A stretch of DNA of 64,000 bases, from contig CAWHUL010000015.1 in assembly GCA_963832365.1 (NCBI GenBank), positions 62,001 to 126,000 of the forward strand. Reading direction: 5' to 3'. The DNA is from CAWBRT01 sp963832365 (lineage in GTDB: Bacteria; Acidobacteriota; Terriglobia; Terriglobales; Acidobacteriaceae). A program made the position numbers and the translations under genes. Below are positions 56,855 to 64,000 of the stretch, one piece after another. How positions within the stretch are numbered: the stretch's first letter is position 1; the number at the start of each line of letters is the position of its first letter. Under the pieces are notes generated by a model that was not told where the DNA came from, made no database searches, and worked only from the letters and a program-made list of their open reading frames with translations.

Positions 56855-57358
56855 ATGTTGAAAATCCGCCATGCCGAAGCGAGTGACGCTGCACTTATAC
56901 TGACCTTCATCCGGGCTCTGGCCGAATACGAGCATCTGTCGCGGGACGTGGTTGCGACCGAGCAGGACCTGCTGCGCGACGGCTTCGGAGCGGAACCCAA
57001 GTTCCGTTGCGTGATTGCCGAGTGGGACGAAAAGCCGGTGGGGTTTGCCCTTTACTTTTACAACTACTCGACCTTTCAGGGCCGTCCGGGAATTTTTCTG
57101 GAGGACCTTTTCGTCAATCCTGAATTCCGCGGCAAGGGCATCGGCCGGGGGCTGCTGTTGTACTTGGCGCAGCTTGCCGTGCGCGAAAACTGCGGCCGCT
57201 TTGTCTGGCAGGTGCTGGATTGGAATACGCCGTCCATCGAGTTTTACCAATCGCTAGGGGCAAAGCTGATGCGCGAGTGGCTCACCATGCGGGTCGAGGA
57301 CGCCGCACTGGAGAAGATGGCGAGCCACGGCCAGCCAACAGCGGAGGCGCATGACTAA
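56855..57358 (+). CDS. GNAT acetyltransferase, diamine (SAT)-like
   Basis: 167 residues, single GNAT domain: IRHAEASDAALILTFIRALAEYE at the start, FLEDLFVNPEFRGKGIGRGLL (acetyl-CoA-binding loop R/GKGIG) and VWQVLDWNTPSIEFYQSLGA. The pattern IRALAEYE...FEDLFV resembles spermidine/spermine N1-acetyltransferase-like proteins; the true acceptor is unknown. ATG 56855. Upstream of trmFO on the same strand. Confidence 0.86.
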   Translation: MLKIRHAEASDAALILTFIRALAEYEHLSRDVVATEQDLLRDGFGAEPKFRCVIAEWDEKPVGFALYFYNYSTFQGRPGIFLEDLFVNPEFRGKGIGRGLLLYLAQLAVRENCGRFVWQVLDWNTPSIEFYQSLGAKLMREWLTMRVEDAALEKMASHGQPTAEAHD

Positions 57359-57382
57359 GCAGGTGCGAAGGCCGGGGGCGGC

Positions 57383-57457
57383 ATGACTCAAATTGTCCAA
57401 ATTATCGGCGGTGGTCCCGTACAGCCAATTGCTTCTTCCGTAAAGGTCGCGGTATGA
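57383..57457 (+). CDS. 24-codon ORF duplicating the trmFO start, overlapping it (ATGA)
   Basis: ATGACTCAAATTGTCCAAAT at 57383 closely repeats the start of trmFO at 57454 (ATGACTCAAACCGTCAAAAT), each followed by ATTATCGGCG. The short frame reads MTQIVQIIGGGPVQPIASSV and ends in a TGA that overlaps the trmFO ATG as ATGA. It looks like a 71-base partial tandem duplication of the gene start that now serves as a coupled leader. Confidence 0.5.
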   Translation: MTQIVQIIGGGPVQPIASSVKVAV

Positions 57458-58878
57458 CTCAAACCGTCAAAATTATCGGCGCGGGTCTGGCTGGCCCGGA
57501 AGCGGCGTGGCAGTGCGCACGGCGCGGCGTGGCCGTCGAGCTGTTCGAGATGCGGCCCGCGCAAAAAACTCCGGCTCACGAAACCGGCGACTTCGCCGAA
57601 CTTGTCTGCTCGAACTCGCTCAAGTCGGACTCGGAGAACAGCGCGCCCTGGCTGCTCAAGGAGGAGATGCGGCGCGCCGGATCGCTGCTGATGGAACTCG
57701 CACGCCAAACGGCTGTTCCTGCCGGGCACGCGCTGGCCGTCGACAGGCTGGCTTTTGCCCGCGCGGCGACCGAGGCCATCGAGCGTGAACCGCTCATCAC
57801 CGTTCACCGCGAGGAAGTCACCGCCATCGACGAAGATTCGGCGATCACCATCGTCGCTTCGGGGCCACTCACCAGTGATGCGCTGGCTTGCGAAATCGAA
57901 CGGCTCGCCGCCGAGGAGACGGAGGTCTCTGCCCCAACAGGCGCAACCCCGGCGCCCGTCGGGGACTCCGGTGCGGCGCGCTTGTTTTTCTACGATTCGA
58001 TTAGCCCGATTGTGGAAGCGGATTCGATCGATGAAGAAAAAGTCTATCGGGCGGCGCGCTATGACAAAGGCTCGGCGGACTACATTAACTGTCCGATGAA
58101 CCCCGAAGAATATAACCGCTTTCTCGATGGGCTCATCGAGGCGCAAACGGTTGACGGTCACGAGTGGGAAGCCATCCCAACAGAAGCAAAAATGGCGTCT
58201 GCCAGGGGCTCGGGGCTCAACTATTTCGAAGGCTGCCTTCCCATCGAGGAGATCGCGCGCCGAGGCCGCGACACACTGCGCTTCGGACCGATGAAGCCGG
58301 TCGGTCTGCGCGATCCGCGCAGCGGGAAGATGCCCTACGCGGTGGTGCAGCTCAGGCAGGAGAATCTGCGCGCCGATTCCTACAATCTGGTCGGCTTCCA
58401 GAACCATCTTCGCTTCGGCGAGCAGGCCCGCGTGCTGCGGCTGATTCCCGGTCTGGAGAATGCGCGCTTTCTGCGCTACGGGCAGATCCATCGCAACACT
58501 TACATCAACGCGCCTGCTCTGCTTCTCCCCACGCTACAGATGAAGCGGCACGGGCGCGTGCTCTTTGCGGGGCAGATTTCCGGAGTCGAGGGATACGTCG
58601 AATCGATTGCCACCGGACAGCTTGCCGGAATCGCCACCGCCGCCCTGATTGCCGGCCGGCAACCGGTCGCGGCGCCACGCGCAACTGCCCTGGGTTCGTT
58701 GGTGCATTACATCTGCCATGCGGATGCTCGCCACTTTCAGCCCGCCAACATTACCTTCGATCTGCTGGAGCCTCTCGACGAAGCCACGCGGCGAAAGATT
58801 CGCGACAAAAAGATGCGACACCAGATGGTGTGCGAACACGCGCTTGCGGCATTGCAAGACTGGCTGCCGCGAAATTAA
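57454..58878 (+). CDS. trmFO: Methylenetetrahydrofolate-tRNA-(uracil-5-)-methyltransferase TrmFO
   Basis: 474 residues, FAD/folate-dependent enzyme making m5U54 in the T-loop of tRNA. N-terminal FAD site IIGAGLAGPEAAWQCARRG, then ELVCSNSLKSDSENSAPWLLK, INCPMNPEEYNRFLDGL, FEGCLPIEEIARRG, and the C-terminal GVEGYVESIATGQLAGI. Slightly longer than usual owing to a short Ala/Pro insert at about 155-175 (EVSAPTGATPAPVGDSG). The first bases overlap the stop of the leader ORF. Cytoplasmic. Confidence 0.95.
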   Translation: MTQTVKIIGAGLAGPEAAWQCARRGVAVELFEMRPAQKTPAHETGDFAELVCSNSLKSDSENSAPWLLKEEMRRAGSLLMELARQTAVPAGHALAVDRLAFARAATEAIEREPLITVHREEVTAIDEDSAITIVASGPLTSDALACEIERLAAEETEVSAPTGATPAPVGDSGAARLFFYDSISPIVEADSIDEEKVYRAARYDKGSADYINCPMNPEEYNRFLDGLIEAQTVDGHEWEAIPTEAKMASARGSGLNYFEGCLPIEEIARRGRDTLRFGPMKPVGLRDPRSGKMPYAVVQLRQENLRADSYNLVGFQNHLRFGEQARVLRLIPGLENARFLRYGQIHRNTYINAPALLLPTLQMKRHGRVLFAGQISGVEGYVESIATGQLAGIATAALIAGRQPVAAPRATALGSLVHYICHADARHFQPANITFDLLEPLDEATRRKIRDKKMRHQMVCEHALAALQDWLPRN

Positions 58879-58986
58879 GCACCCGTGCGGACTCTGCTTC
58901 TTGCGGTATGCTGCTTTCAGTATGAAGTCTTTGGAAACGGTATAAACTGCGAGAGCCGGTAGCGGCGAACGTGCTGCGAGCTAAAT

Positions 58987-59745
58987 GTGCGACTGCTGAT
59001 CCTCAGTGATATCCACTCCAATCTGGAAGCACTCGATGCGTGCCTTAGCGCGGCCGAAGGCTGGGACCAGCTCGTCAACCTGGGTGACACCGTCGGCTAC
59101 AACTCCGACCCCAATGCGGTGATCGGGCGCGTCCGTCCTTATGGCGGTCTCGCCGTGCGTGGGAACCATGACCGTGCCGTGCTGGACCCCAAGGAAGTTG
59201 AAACCTTCAACCCGATCGCGGCCGAGGCCGTGCGGTGGACTCGCAACAGCCTCACCCCGGAGAATCTGGCTTGGTTAAGCGAAATGCCGGTCGGCCCCAT
59301 TTACGAGCCCGCGCTCCCCGGCGCGCAATTCGTACATGGCTCTCCCGCGGACGAGGATGGCTACATTCTCAGCGAATTCTCGGCGCGCACGGCTTTCGCC
59401 GACAGCCGGGCGCAACTTATTTTTTTTGGGCATACCCATATCCAGTGCGCCGTGGAGCACAGGGAAACGAAGATTCAGGTCATCCATCCCAGTTATGCGT
59501 TCAAACGCGGCAAGGCCGAACGCTGCGATGTTCTGCTGGAGGATGAGACGCGATATCTCGTGAACCCCGGTTCCGTCGGTCAGCCCCGCGACGGCGACTG
59601 GCGTGCCGCATTTGCCATTTACGATTCGGACAAGCACCAGTTTTCCTTCTGGCGCGTCCCTTATGACATCGACCTAACCCAGCAGAAGATCATCGGCGCG
59701 GGACTGCCCTACCGCTTGGCGTCGCGGCTGCGCGAAGGACGGTGA
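58987..59745 (+). CDS. Metallophosphoesterase family protein (YfcE-like)
   Basis: 252 residues, calcineurin-like phosphoesterase: LILSDIHSNLEAL (D-x-H), VNLGDTVGYNSDP (GD), VRGNHDRAV (GNHD), FFGHTHIQC (GHTH). All dinuclear metal ligands are present. Substrate unknown (family acts on cyclic nucleotides or phosphodiesters). GTG 58987, no strong ribosome site. Between trmFO and lipA. Confidence 0.88.
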   Translation: MRLLILSDIHSNLEALDACLSAAEGWDQLVNLGDTVGYNSDPNAVIGRVRPYGGLAVRGNHDRAVLDPKEVETFNPIAAEAVRWTRNSLTPENLAWLSEMPVGPIYEPALPGAQFVHGSPADEDGYILSEFSARTAFADSRAQLIFFGHTHIQCAVEHRETKIQVIHPSYAFKRGKAERCDVLLEDETRYLVNPGSVGQPRDGDWRAAFAIYDSDKHQFSFWRVPYDIDLTQQKIIGAGLPYRLASRLREGR

Positions 59746-59847
59746 GGCTCGACCGCCACCTTCCGCGTCGGAGCCCAGTCTTCCTTTTCGCAGGCTCGAT
59801 TTGTAGAGTCGCCTGCCGTCCCTGTGTCATCGTAGAATGTAGATTAG

Positions 59848-60753
59848 ATGGCAAGCTCTGAGTTCGTGCAGATTGATCTCTCGCCGCGCAAACCCGCTCC
59901 CAAGCCGGAGTGGCTGAAGGCGCGCGCGCCAATGGGCGAGAACTATCACAACCTCAAAAAGCTGGCTCGTGGATTGAGTCTGCACACGGTCTGCGAGTCG
60001 GCCCAATGCCCCAACATCGGCGAGTGCTGGAACCACCACACCGCAACTTTCATGCTTTTGGGCGAAGTTTGCACGCGCCGTTGCGGATTTTGTGCCGTCC
60101 CTAAGGGCAAACCGGAGGCGATCGATTTCGACGAACCGCGCCGGGTCGCCGAGGCCGTCGAGAACCTGGGCCTGAAGTTTGCCGTTGTCACAAGCGTCAA
60201 TCGCGACGATGACAATCTCGGGGGCGCGCGAGTCTTTGCCGAAACCATACGCCAGATTCGGCAGCGCGTTCCGGAATGCCGTGTCGAAGTGCTGATCCCC
60301 GACTTTCAGGGTGACGACGAGTGCCTTCGAGTGGTGCTGGAGGCCAAGCCCGATATTCTGAATCACAATACCGAGACGGTGCCGCGGCTCTACCGCGTGG
60401 CGCGTTCGGGCGCCCGCTATCCGCGCTCGCTGGAGTTGCTGCGCAGAGCCAAGGAGATCGACCCGCGAATGGTGACCAAGACCGGAGTTATGGCCGGTAT
60501 TGGGGAGGACTTCGATGAGTTGCTGCAGGTCTTCCGCGATTTGGCCGAGCGCGGAGTCGATATCCTTACCGTTGGACAATACCTGGCGCCCTCGCGCGAT
60601 CATCTGCCGATCAAACGCATGTACACTCCGCAGGAGTTCCGCTTGCTGCGCGACGAAGCGCTGAAGATGGGCTTCCGTCACGTTGAATCCGGCCCGCTGG
60701 TCCGCTCCAGCTATCACGCCCACGAGCAGGCGGAATCGACCCGCACGCGCTAA
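59848..60753 (+). CDS. lipA: Lipoyl synthase
   Basis: 301 residues, radical-SAM enzyme that inserts sulfur into octanoyl groups on lipoyl domains. Auxiliary cluster cysteines C49, C54, C60 (CESAQCPNIGEC) and radical-SAM cysteines C75, C79, C82 (CTRRCGFC). Ends with the cluster-binding RSSYHA. Normal length. ATG 59848. Cytoplasmic. Convergent with the M13 peptidase gene 19 bases away. Confidence 0.96.
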   Translation: MASSEFVQIDLSPRKPAPKPEWLKARAPMGENYHNLKKLARGLSLHTVCESAQCPNIGECWNHHTATFMLLGEVCTRRCGFCAVPKGKPEAIDFDEPRRVAEAVENLGLKFAVVTSVNRDDDNLGGARVFAETIRQIRQRVPECRVEVLIPDFQGDDECLRVVLEAKPDILNHNTETVPRLYRVARSGARYPRSLELLRRAKEIDPRMVTKTGVMAGIGEDFDELLQVFRDLAERGVDILTVGQYLAPSRDHLPIKRMYTPQEFRLLRDEALKMGFRHVESGPLVRSSYHAHEQAESTRTR

Positions 60754-60772
60754 ATCGGTTTCGCCGCGGGCG

Positions 60773-62821
60773 TCACCACACCCGGCACGGCTTCGGGGAC
60801 ACCATCGGCGAATCGGGCTTGCAGCCAAACACCTTTTGAAACTCCGGCATATTGGAAACCACACCGGTCACGCGAAACTGGTTCGGCGAGTGAGGATCGA
60901 CCTGTGTGCGCAGCCGCAGCACCTCCGGCCTGGCGTTGTCGCACCAGATCTGCCCGAAGCTGACAAAGAACTGCTGCTCCGGAGTGAAACCCTCCACTGT
61001 CCGGTCATTTATGCCGGACATTGCCCTTAGCGCGAGCAGCGCGAGGCGAACGCCGCCATTGTCGGCCACGTTCTCGCCGAGGGTCAGCTTGCCATTCAGA
61101 TGAACACCTTCGACCGGCGCGTACTTGCTGTACTGGTCGACAAAGCACTGCGCACGCTCTTCGAAGGCCTTGGCATCCTGGGCCGTCCACCAGTCGCGCA
61201 GATTTCCCTTGGCGTCGAACTGGCGGCCCTGATCATCGAAGCCATGCGTCATTTCGTGGCCAATCACGGCGCCGATGCCTCCCATGTTCACCGCATCGTC
61301 GGCGCGCATGTCGAAGAATGGCGGTTGCAGGATGCCGGCTGGAAAATTGATGTTGTTCTCCTGCGGGTTGTAGTAGGCATTGACCGTTGGCGGGCTCATG
61401 CTCCACTCGCTGCGATCGACCGGGGTTCCGATTTTCGCAAGCTGCCGATGGGTCTCAAATTCGTTGGCGCGGGTGGAATTGCCCAGTGCATCGCCGCGAA
61501 TAATCTTCAGCGAGCTATAGTCGCGCCATTTGTCCGGGTAGCCAATCTTGTTCTCGACGCCGGCAAGCTTTGTCAGCGCCTGCTTCTTGGTTTCCGCGGT
61601 CATCCACGATAGCTCCCGGATGTCGCTTTGGAGCGCTTGCTCGAGGGCGTGGACCATGTTCAGAACCCGCTGCTTGCTCTGGCCGCCGAAAGCCTCCTCC
61701 ACATAAGACTTGCCAAGGGCTTCGCCAAGATCGGAATCGGTAAAGCGGACACATCGCTTCCAGCGGGGCCGCAGCTCTTTGGCTCCGGTCAGCGTCTTGC
61801 CGTAGAAATCAAATCTCTCGTCCACGAAAGCCCGCGGCAGCATCGATGCGGCTGTTGAGAGCATGCGCCACGTCAGATAGGTCTTGATGTCGCCTAGTTG
61901 CGCGTTGGCAATCACGTCATTGAAGCCCTTCACGAATTCGGGAACGGTCACATTGAGAGCGTCGAACTTGGGCGCGCCCCTGGCAGCGATGTAGCGGTTC
62001 CAGTCAAATGCGGAGCTCAGCTTACTGAGATCGGCCACCGTCATGGCGTGGTAAACCCGTGCGGGATCGCGGCGACTGACTCGATCCATGGAAACCTTTG
62101 CCAGCGCCGTTTCGATCGCCATCACTTCTTTCGCGTTCGCTGCGGCTTCCTCGGGCTTCTGGCCGGCCAGTTCCAACATGCGCTGCATGTGCCGAACATA
62201 TTTTTCGCGCAAGGCAACCGAGTTAGAGTCGGTTCTGAAATAGTAATCACGGTCGGGCAGGCCAAGTCCGGATTGATCGGTCTCGGCGATCTCCATGCCG
62301 GCATCCTTGTAATCCGGCTGGGAACTGAATTCGAAGAACGCATTGCCGCCAATGGAATGAGCGTGAGCCAGGTATCCCGGCAGCTCCGCTTTGCTTTGCA
62401 GCCCGGCGATGCGGTCCAACTCCGGACGCAGCGGCTCCAACCCTTTCTTCTCGATAGCCGCTTCGTCCATGCACGAAGCGTAGTAATCGCCGATCTTCTG
62501 CTGATTGGCGTCCCGGTTCGGACGTTCGGCGGCGGCCTTTTCGAGAATCTTGCGGTCGATGATGAGATTATTCTCCGCCAGTTCGTTGAATCGCCCCCAT
62601 ACCGCCTGGTCCGGCGGAATCGGATTGCGTTCCATCCAGCCGCCACAAGCGAAGCGATAGAAATCCGTGCAAGGATCGACGCTGCGATCCAGCAGTGACA
62701 CGTCGAAGGACTTAATCGACTTGGGCTGTGCCTCGGCGGGAGTGCCGGCCGGTTGGGTTTGGGCCTGGCTGGCGGCAATACTTGATGCCGCTAATATGCA
62801 GATGAGAAGCGAACGAAGCAT
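60773..62821 (-). CDS. M13 family metallopeptidase (neprilysin/PepO-like), secreted
   Basis: 682 residues. A signal peptide (MLRSLLICILAASSIAASQA) is followed by the M13 N-terminal domain (DPCTDFYRFACGGWMERNPIPPD) and the C-terminal catalytic domain. Zinc motif HEMTH in GHEMTHGFDDQG; second motif ENVADNGGV with the third ligand; ends FQKVFGCKPDSPM, close to the family's CxxW-type terminus. Degrades short peptides in the periplasm or outside. ATG 62821 with GGAGA six bases upstream; the upstream open frame is not protein-like. Confidence 0.94.
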   Translation of the reverse strand: MLRSLLICILAASSIAASQAQTQPAGTPAEAQPKSIKSFDVSLLDRSVDPCTDFYRFACGGWMERNPIPPDQAVWGRFNELAENNLIIDRKILEKAAAERPNRDANQQKIGDYYASCMDEAAIEKKGLEPLRPELDRIAGLQSKAELPGYLAHAHSIGGNAFFEFSSQPDYKDAGMEIAETDQSGLGLPDRDYYFRTDSNSVALREKYVRHMQRMLELAGQKPEEAAANAKEVMAIETALAKVSMDRVSRRDPARVYHAMTVADLSKLSSAFDWNRYIAARGAPKFDALNVTVPEFVKGFNDVIANAQLGDIKTYLTWRMLSTAASMLPRAFVDERFDFYGKTLTGAKELRPRWKRCVRFTDSDLGEALGKSYVEEAFGGQSKQRVLNMVHALEQALQSDIRELSWMTAETKKQALTKLAGVENKIGYPDKWRDYSSLKIIRGDALGNSTRANEFETHRQLAKIGTPVDRSEWSMSPPTVNAYYNPQENNINFPAGILQPPFFDMRADDAVNMGGIGAVIGHEMTHGFDDQGRQFDAKGNLRDWWTAQDAKAFEERAQCFVDQYSKYAPVEGVHLNGKLTLGENVADNGGVRLALLALRAMSGINDRTVEGFTPEQQFFVSFGQIWCDNARPEVLRLRTQVDPHSPNQFRVTGVVSNMPEFQKVFGCKPDSPMVSPKPCRVW

Positions 62822-62943
62822 TTCAACTCTCCAGAAACAAACCGATTTCGCCCACGACAAATCCCGGAGCGAAGGCGATTGTACTGCACGTGAGATGCGT
62901 GGGGGAGAGGAGGTCGTCGCCGGTAAGTTCGACTCCAAGCGGG

Positions 62944-62985
62944 AAACTACCCCAGGTTAGCCAACAGCGGGCGAACCTGGGGCAC
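62944..62985. repeat. Dispersed palindromic repeat family A
   Basis: ACTACCCCAGGTTAGCC / GGGCGAACCTGGGGCACC, nearly identical to the copy at 53763. Lies in the 317-base gap between the divergent M13 peptidase and the next gene; no other feature there. Confidence 0.75.
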
Positions 62986-63138
62986 CAGCTCGTCTGCAAG
63001 GCTTTTTGCCGAAAGTCGAGCGACGTGGCCAGGACGGCGGTTAGTCATCCCAGCAAACCCCAATCGCTTGCCGGTGCGTCCCAATGCCCGGCTGCTTTTC
63101 GGGATATACTTTTCTTCGGAACCGGTCTGGAGGCAGAC

Positions 63139-63579
63139 ATGAAAAGCCCGGGTGAAGAGGAGAGCCAGACCAAAGCACCACAAGAGAGCCCGGAGGCACC
63201 GGTGCGCAAGCGCCGTCGCGTTCACTGGGCTTTCCCCTTGGGGATTGGGTTGGCGGGGTTGGCCTCGGCCGCGGCGTTCGTGCTGCGCGGCTGCTGGCAC
63301 AGCAATATGAGCTGGCCCGTCAGAGCGGAAGACGAACACGGCCATTTTTCCTACCAGGTTTGCAATGACTGCGGCATCATGCGCTTGTTCGACGAGCGCA
63401 CGTTCCGCGGCATAGGGCCCTACGGATACGATCTGCACGCCCTGATCGCCGGTGAACGCCGGTTACGGCTTCAGCGCATGCAGCGGGCAGGGCAGCAAAA
63501 ATCCAAGCTCGGTGAAAAGTCGAAGGCTCAGGACGGGAGCGCCGACGCCGGGCCCAAGGTTGATTCCAGTTTAGGGTAG
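63139..63579 (+). CDS. Hypothetical single-pass membrane protein
   Basis: 146 residues: basic N-terminal tail (KAPQESPEAPVRKRRRVHW), one transmembrane helix (FPLGIGLAGLASAAAFVL), then an outer segment with cysteines (GCWHSNMSWPVR...YQVCNDCGIMRLFDE) that could bind metal. Clear ribosome site GGAGG six bases before ATG 63139. No family recognised. Confidence 0.7.
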   Translation: MKSPGEEESQTKAPQESPEAPVRKRRRVHWAFPLGIGLAGLASAAAFVLRGCWHSNMSWPVRAEDEHGHFSYQVCNDCGIMRLFDERTFRGIGPYGYDLHALIAGERRLRLQRMQRAGQQKSKLGEKSKAQDGSADAGPKVDSSLG

Positions 63580-63652
63580 TTTCCGCATCAATATCTTAGC
63601 AGACCGGGAGGCGGGCGATTCAGCCCTTGGGCTGGACCTCCGGCGTAACGAT

Positions 63653-64000
63653 ATGACTCGAATGCTGATTCACTGGATTACCAGCGCATTGCTGCTGCTG
63701 GTTGTGTCGCGCATTGTTCCCGGATTCATCGTGCGCGGCTTTGTTCCCGCCCTGATAGCGGCGCTGGTCATGGGACTGGTAAACGCCACGCTGGGCCTGG
63801 TTTTGAAGATCCTTACCTTTCCGCTCACGATTGTCACTTTCGGCGTGTTTCTGCTGGTTATCAACGCCCTGATGCTGCTGTTTACGTCTCACCTTGGTTT
63901 CGGGATTCAGCGTGCAGGGATTCAGTCCGGCATTCTGGGGAGCGCTTTTGCTTGCCATTTTGCAACTGCTGTTGCGCTGGCTCACTCCGGGCCGGGCCGT
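63653..64000 (+). CDS. Phage holin family 4 (superfamily IV) membrane protein, frameshifted near 63896, 3' end outside window
   Basis: Small four-helix membrane protein of the YvlD/Phage_holin_4_2 family (MLIHWITSALLLLVVSRIVPG...VMGLVNATLGLVLKILTFPLT...). After LLFTSHL at about 63896 the reading must shift to continue as the family-typical SGFSVQGFSPAFWGALLLAI and then LQLLLRWLTPGRA. One extra G in CTTGGTTTCGG explains it. Despite the name, chromosomal members are not lysis proteins; role unknown. Inner membrane. Cut by the window edge near its C-terminus. Confidence 0.78.
   Translation, partial: MTRMLIHWITSALLLLVVSRIVPGFIVRGFVPALIAALVMGLVNATLGLVLKILTFPLTIVTFGVFLLVINALMLLFTSHLGFGIQRAGIQSGILGSAFACHFATAVALAHSGPGR

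Noticed and set aside
63653..64000. Prophage lysis module on the basis of the holin-family protein
   Set aside because: Family IV holin-like proteins are common chromosomal genes and no phage genes are near.

Overview
The window looks like chromosomal DNA of a soil-type Acidobacteriota (Terriglobia / Koribacter-like). This is an inference from gene content: moderately high GC, TIGR03118 and YncE-type secreted beta-propellers with a typical acidobacterial C-terminal tail, an M13 peptidase, a DUF3311/SSS symporter pair, and two dispersed palindromic repeat families. No rRNA or phylogenetic marker is present to prove it. At least six genes are broken by single-base indels, several of them in G or C runs, so the sequence is probably a draft with residual errors rather than a field of pseudogenes.

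Layout. 1-3068 (-): large subunit of a selenocysteine formate dehydrogenase, running off the left edge, with an in-frame UGA and a clear bacterial SECIS hairpin. 3.4-6.9 kb: a TIGR03118 propeller, a possible small lipoprotein, an EamA permease and a Nim-like flavoprotein. 7.4-12.1 kb (+): DUF3311/SSS symporter and two M20 amidohydrolases (AbgA-like, YgeY-like), facing a complete branched-chain-type ABC transporter operon, livHMGF plus binding protein (16.8-12.1 kb, -), across a shared terminator.

18.1-28.2 kb (+): the most notable part, a compact oxalate-metabolism island. It carries a FadR-type GntR regulator, a three-gene oxalate oxidoreductase (gamma-delta fusion, alpha, beta), an OxlT-type oxalate/formate antiporter, an oxalate-CoA ligase, a PanE-family enzyme best read as an oxalyl-CoA reductase, and MgtE. 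Together these suggest oxalate uptake, oxidation of oxalate to CO2 with ferredoxin reduction, and a parallel assimilatory branch oxalate -> oxalyl-CoA -> glyoxylate. The Sec formate dehydrogenase and a glycolate oxidase operon glcDEF (42.9-47.3 kb) in the same window fit a wider C1/C2-acid theme.

28.2-41.7 kb: mixed accessory DNA. It holds a DHA2 exporter, a YncE propeller, small unknown genes, a GIY-YIG nuclease lying exactly between inverted copies of a dispersed repeat, a phospholipid-methyltransferase-like protein, a broken serine hydrolase, an EamA permease, a PuuE-like deacetylase, an orphan TRAP-type solute-binding protein without a signal peptide, and a receiver-domain protein. 41.8-64 kb: mostly conserved genes. 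These are an orphan ABC ATPase, tRNA-Gly(GCC) with a strong promoter, glcDEF, cysE, PPK2, a large GH13-like protein, GNAT acetyltransferases, an acyl-CoA ligase, trmFO (preceded by a duplicated copy of its own start), a phosphoesterase, lipA, an M13 peptidase and a family IV holin-like membrane protein running off the right edge.
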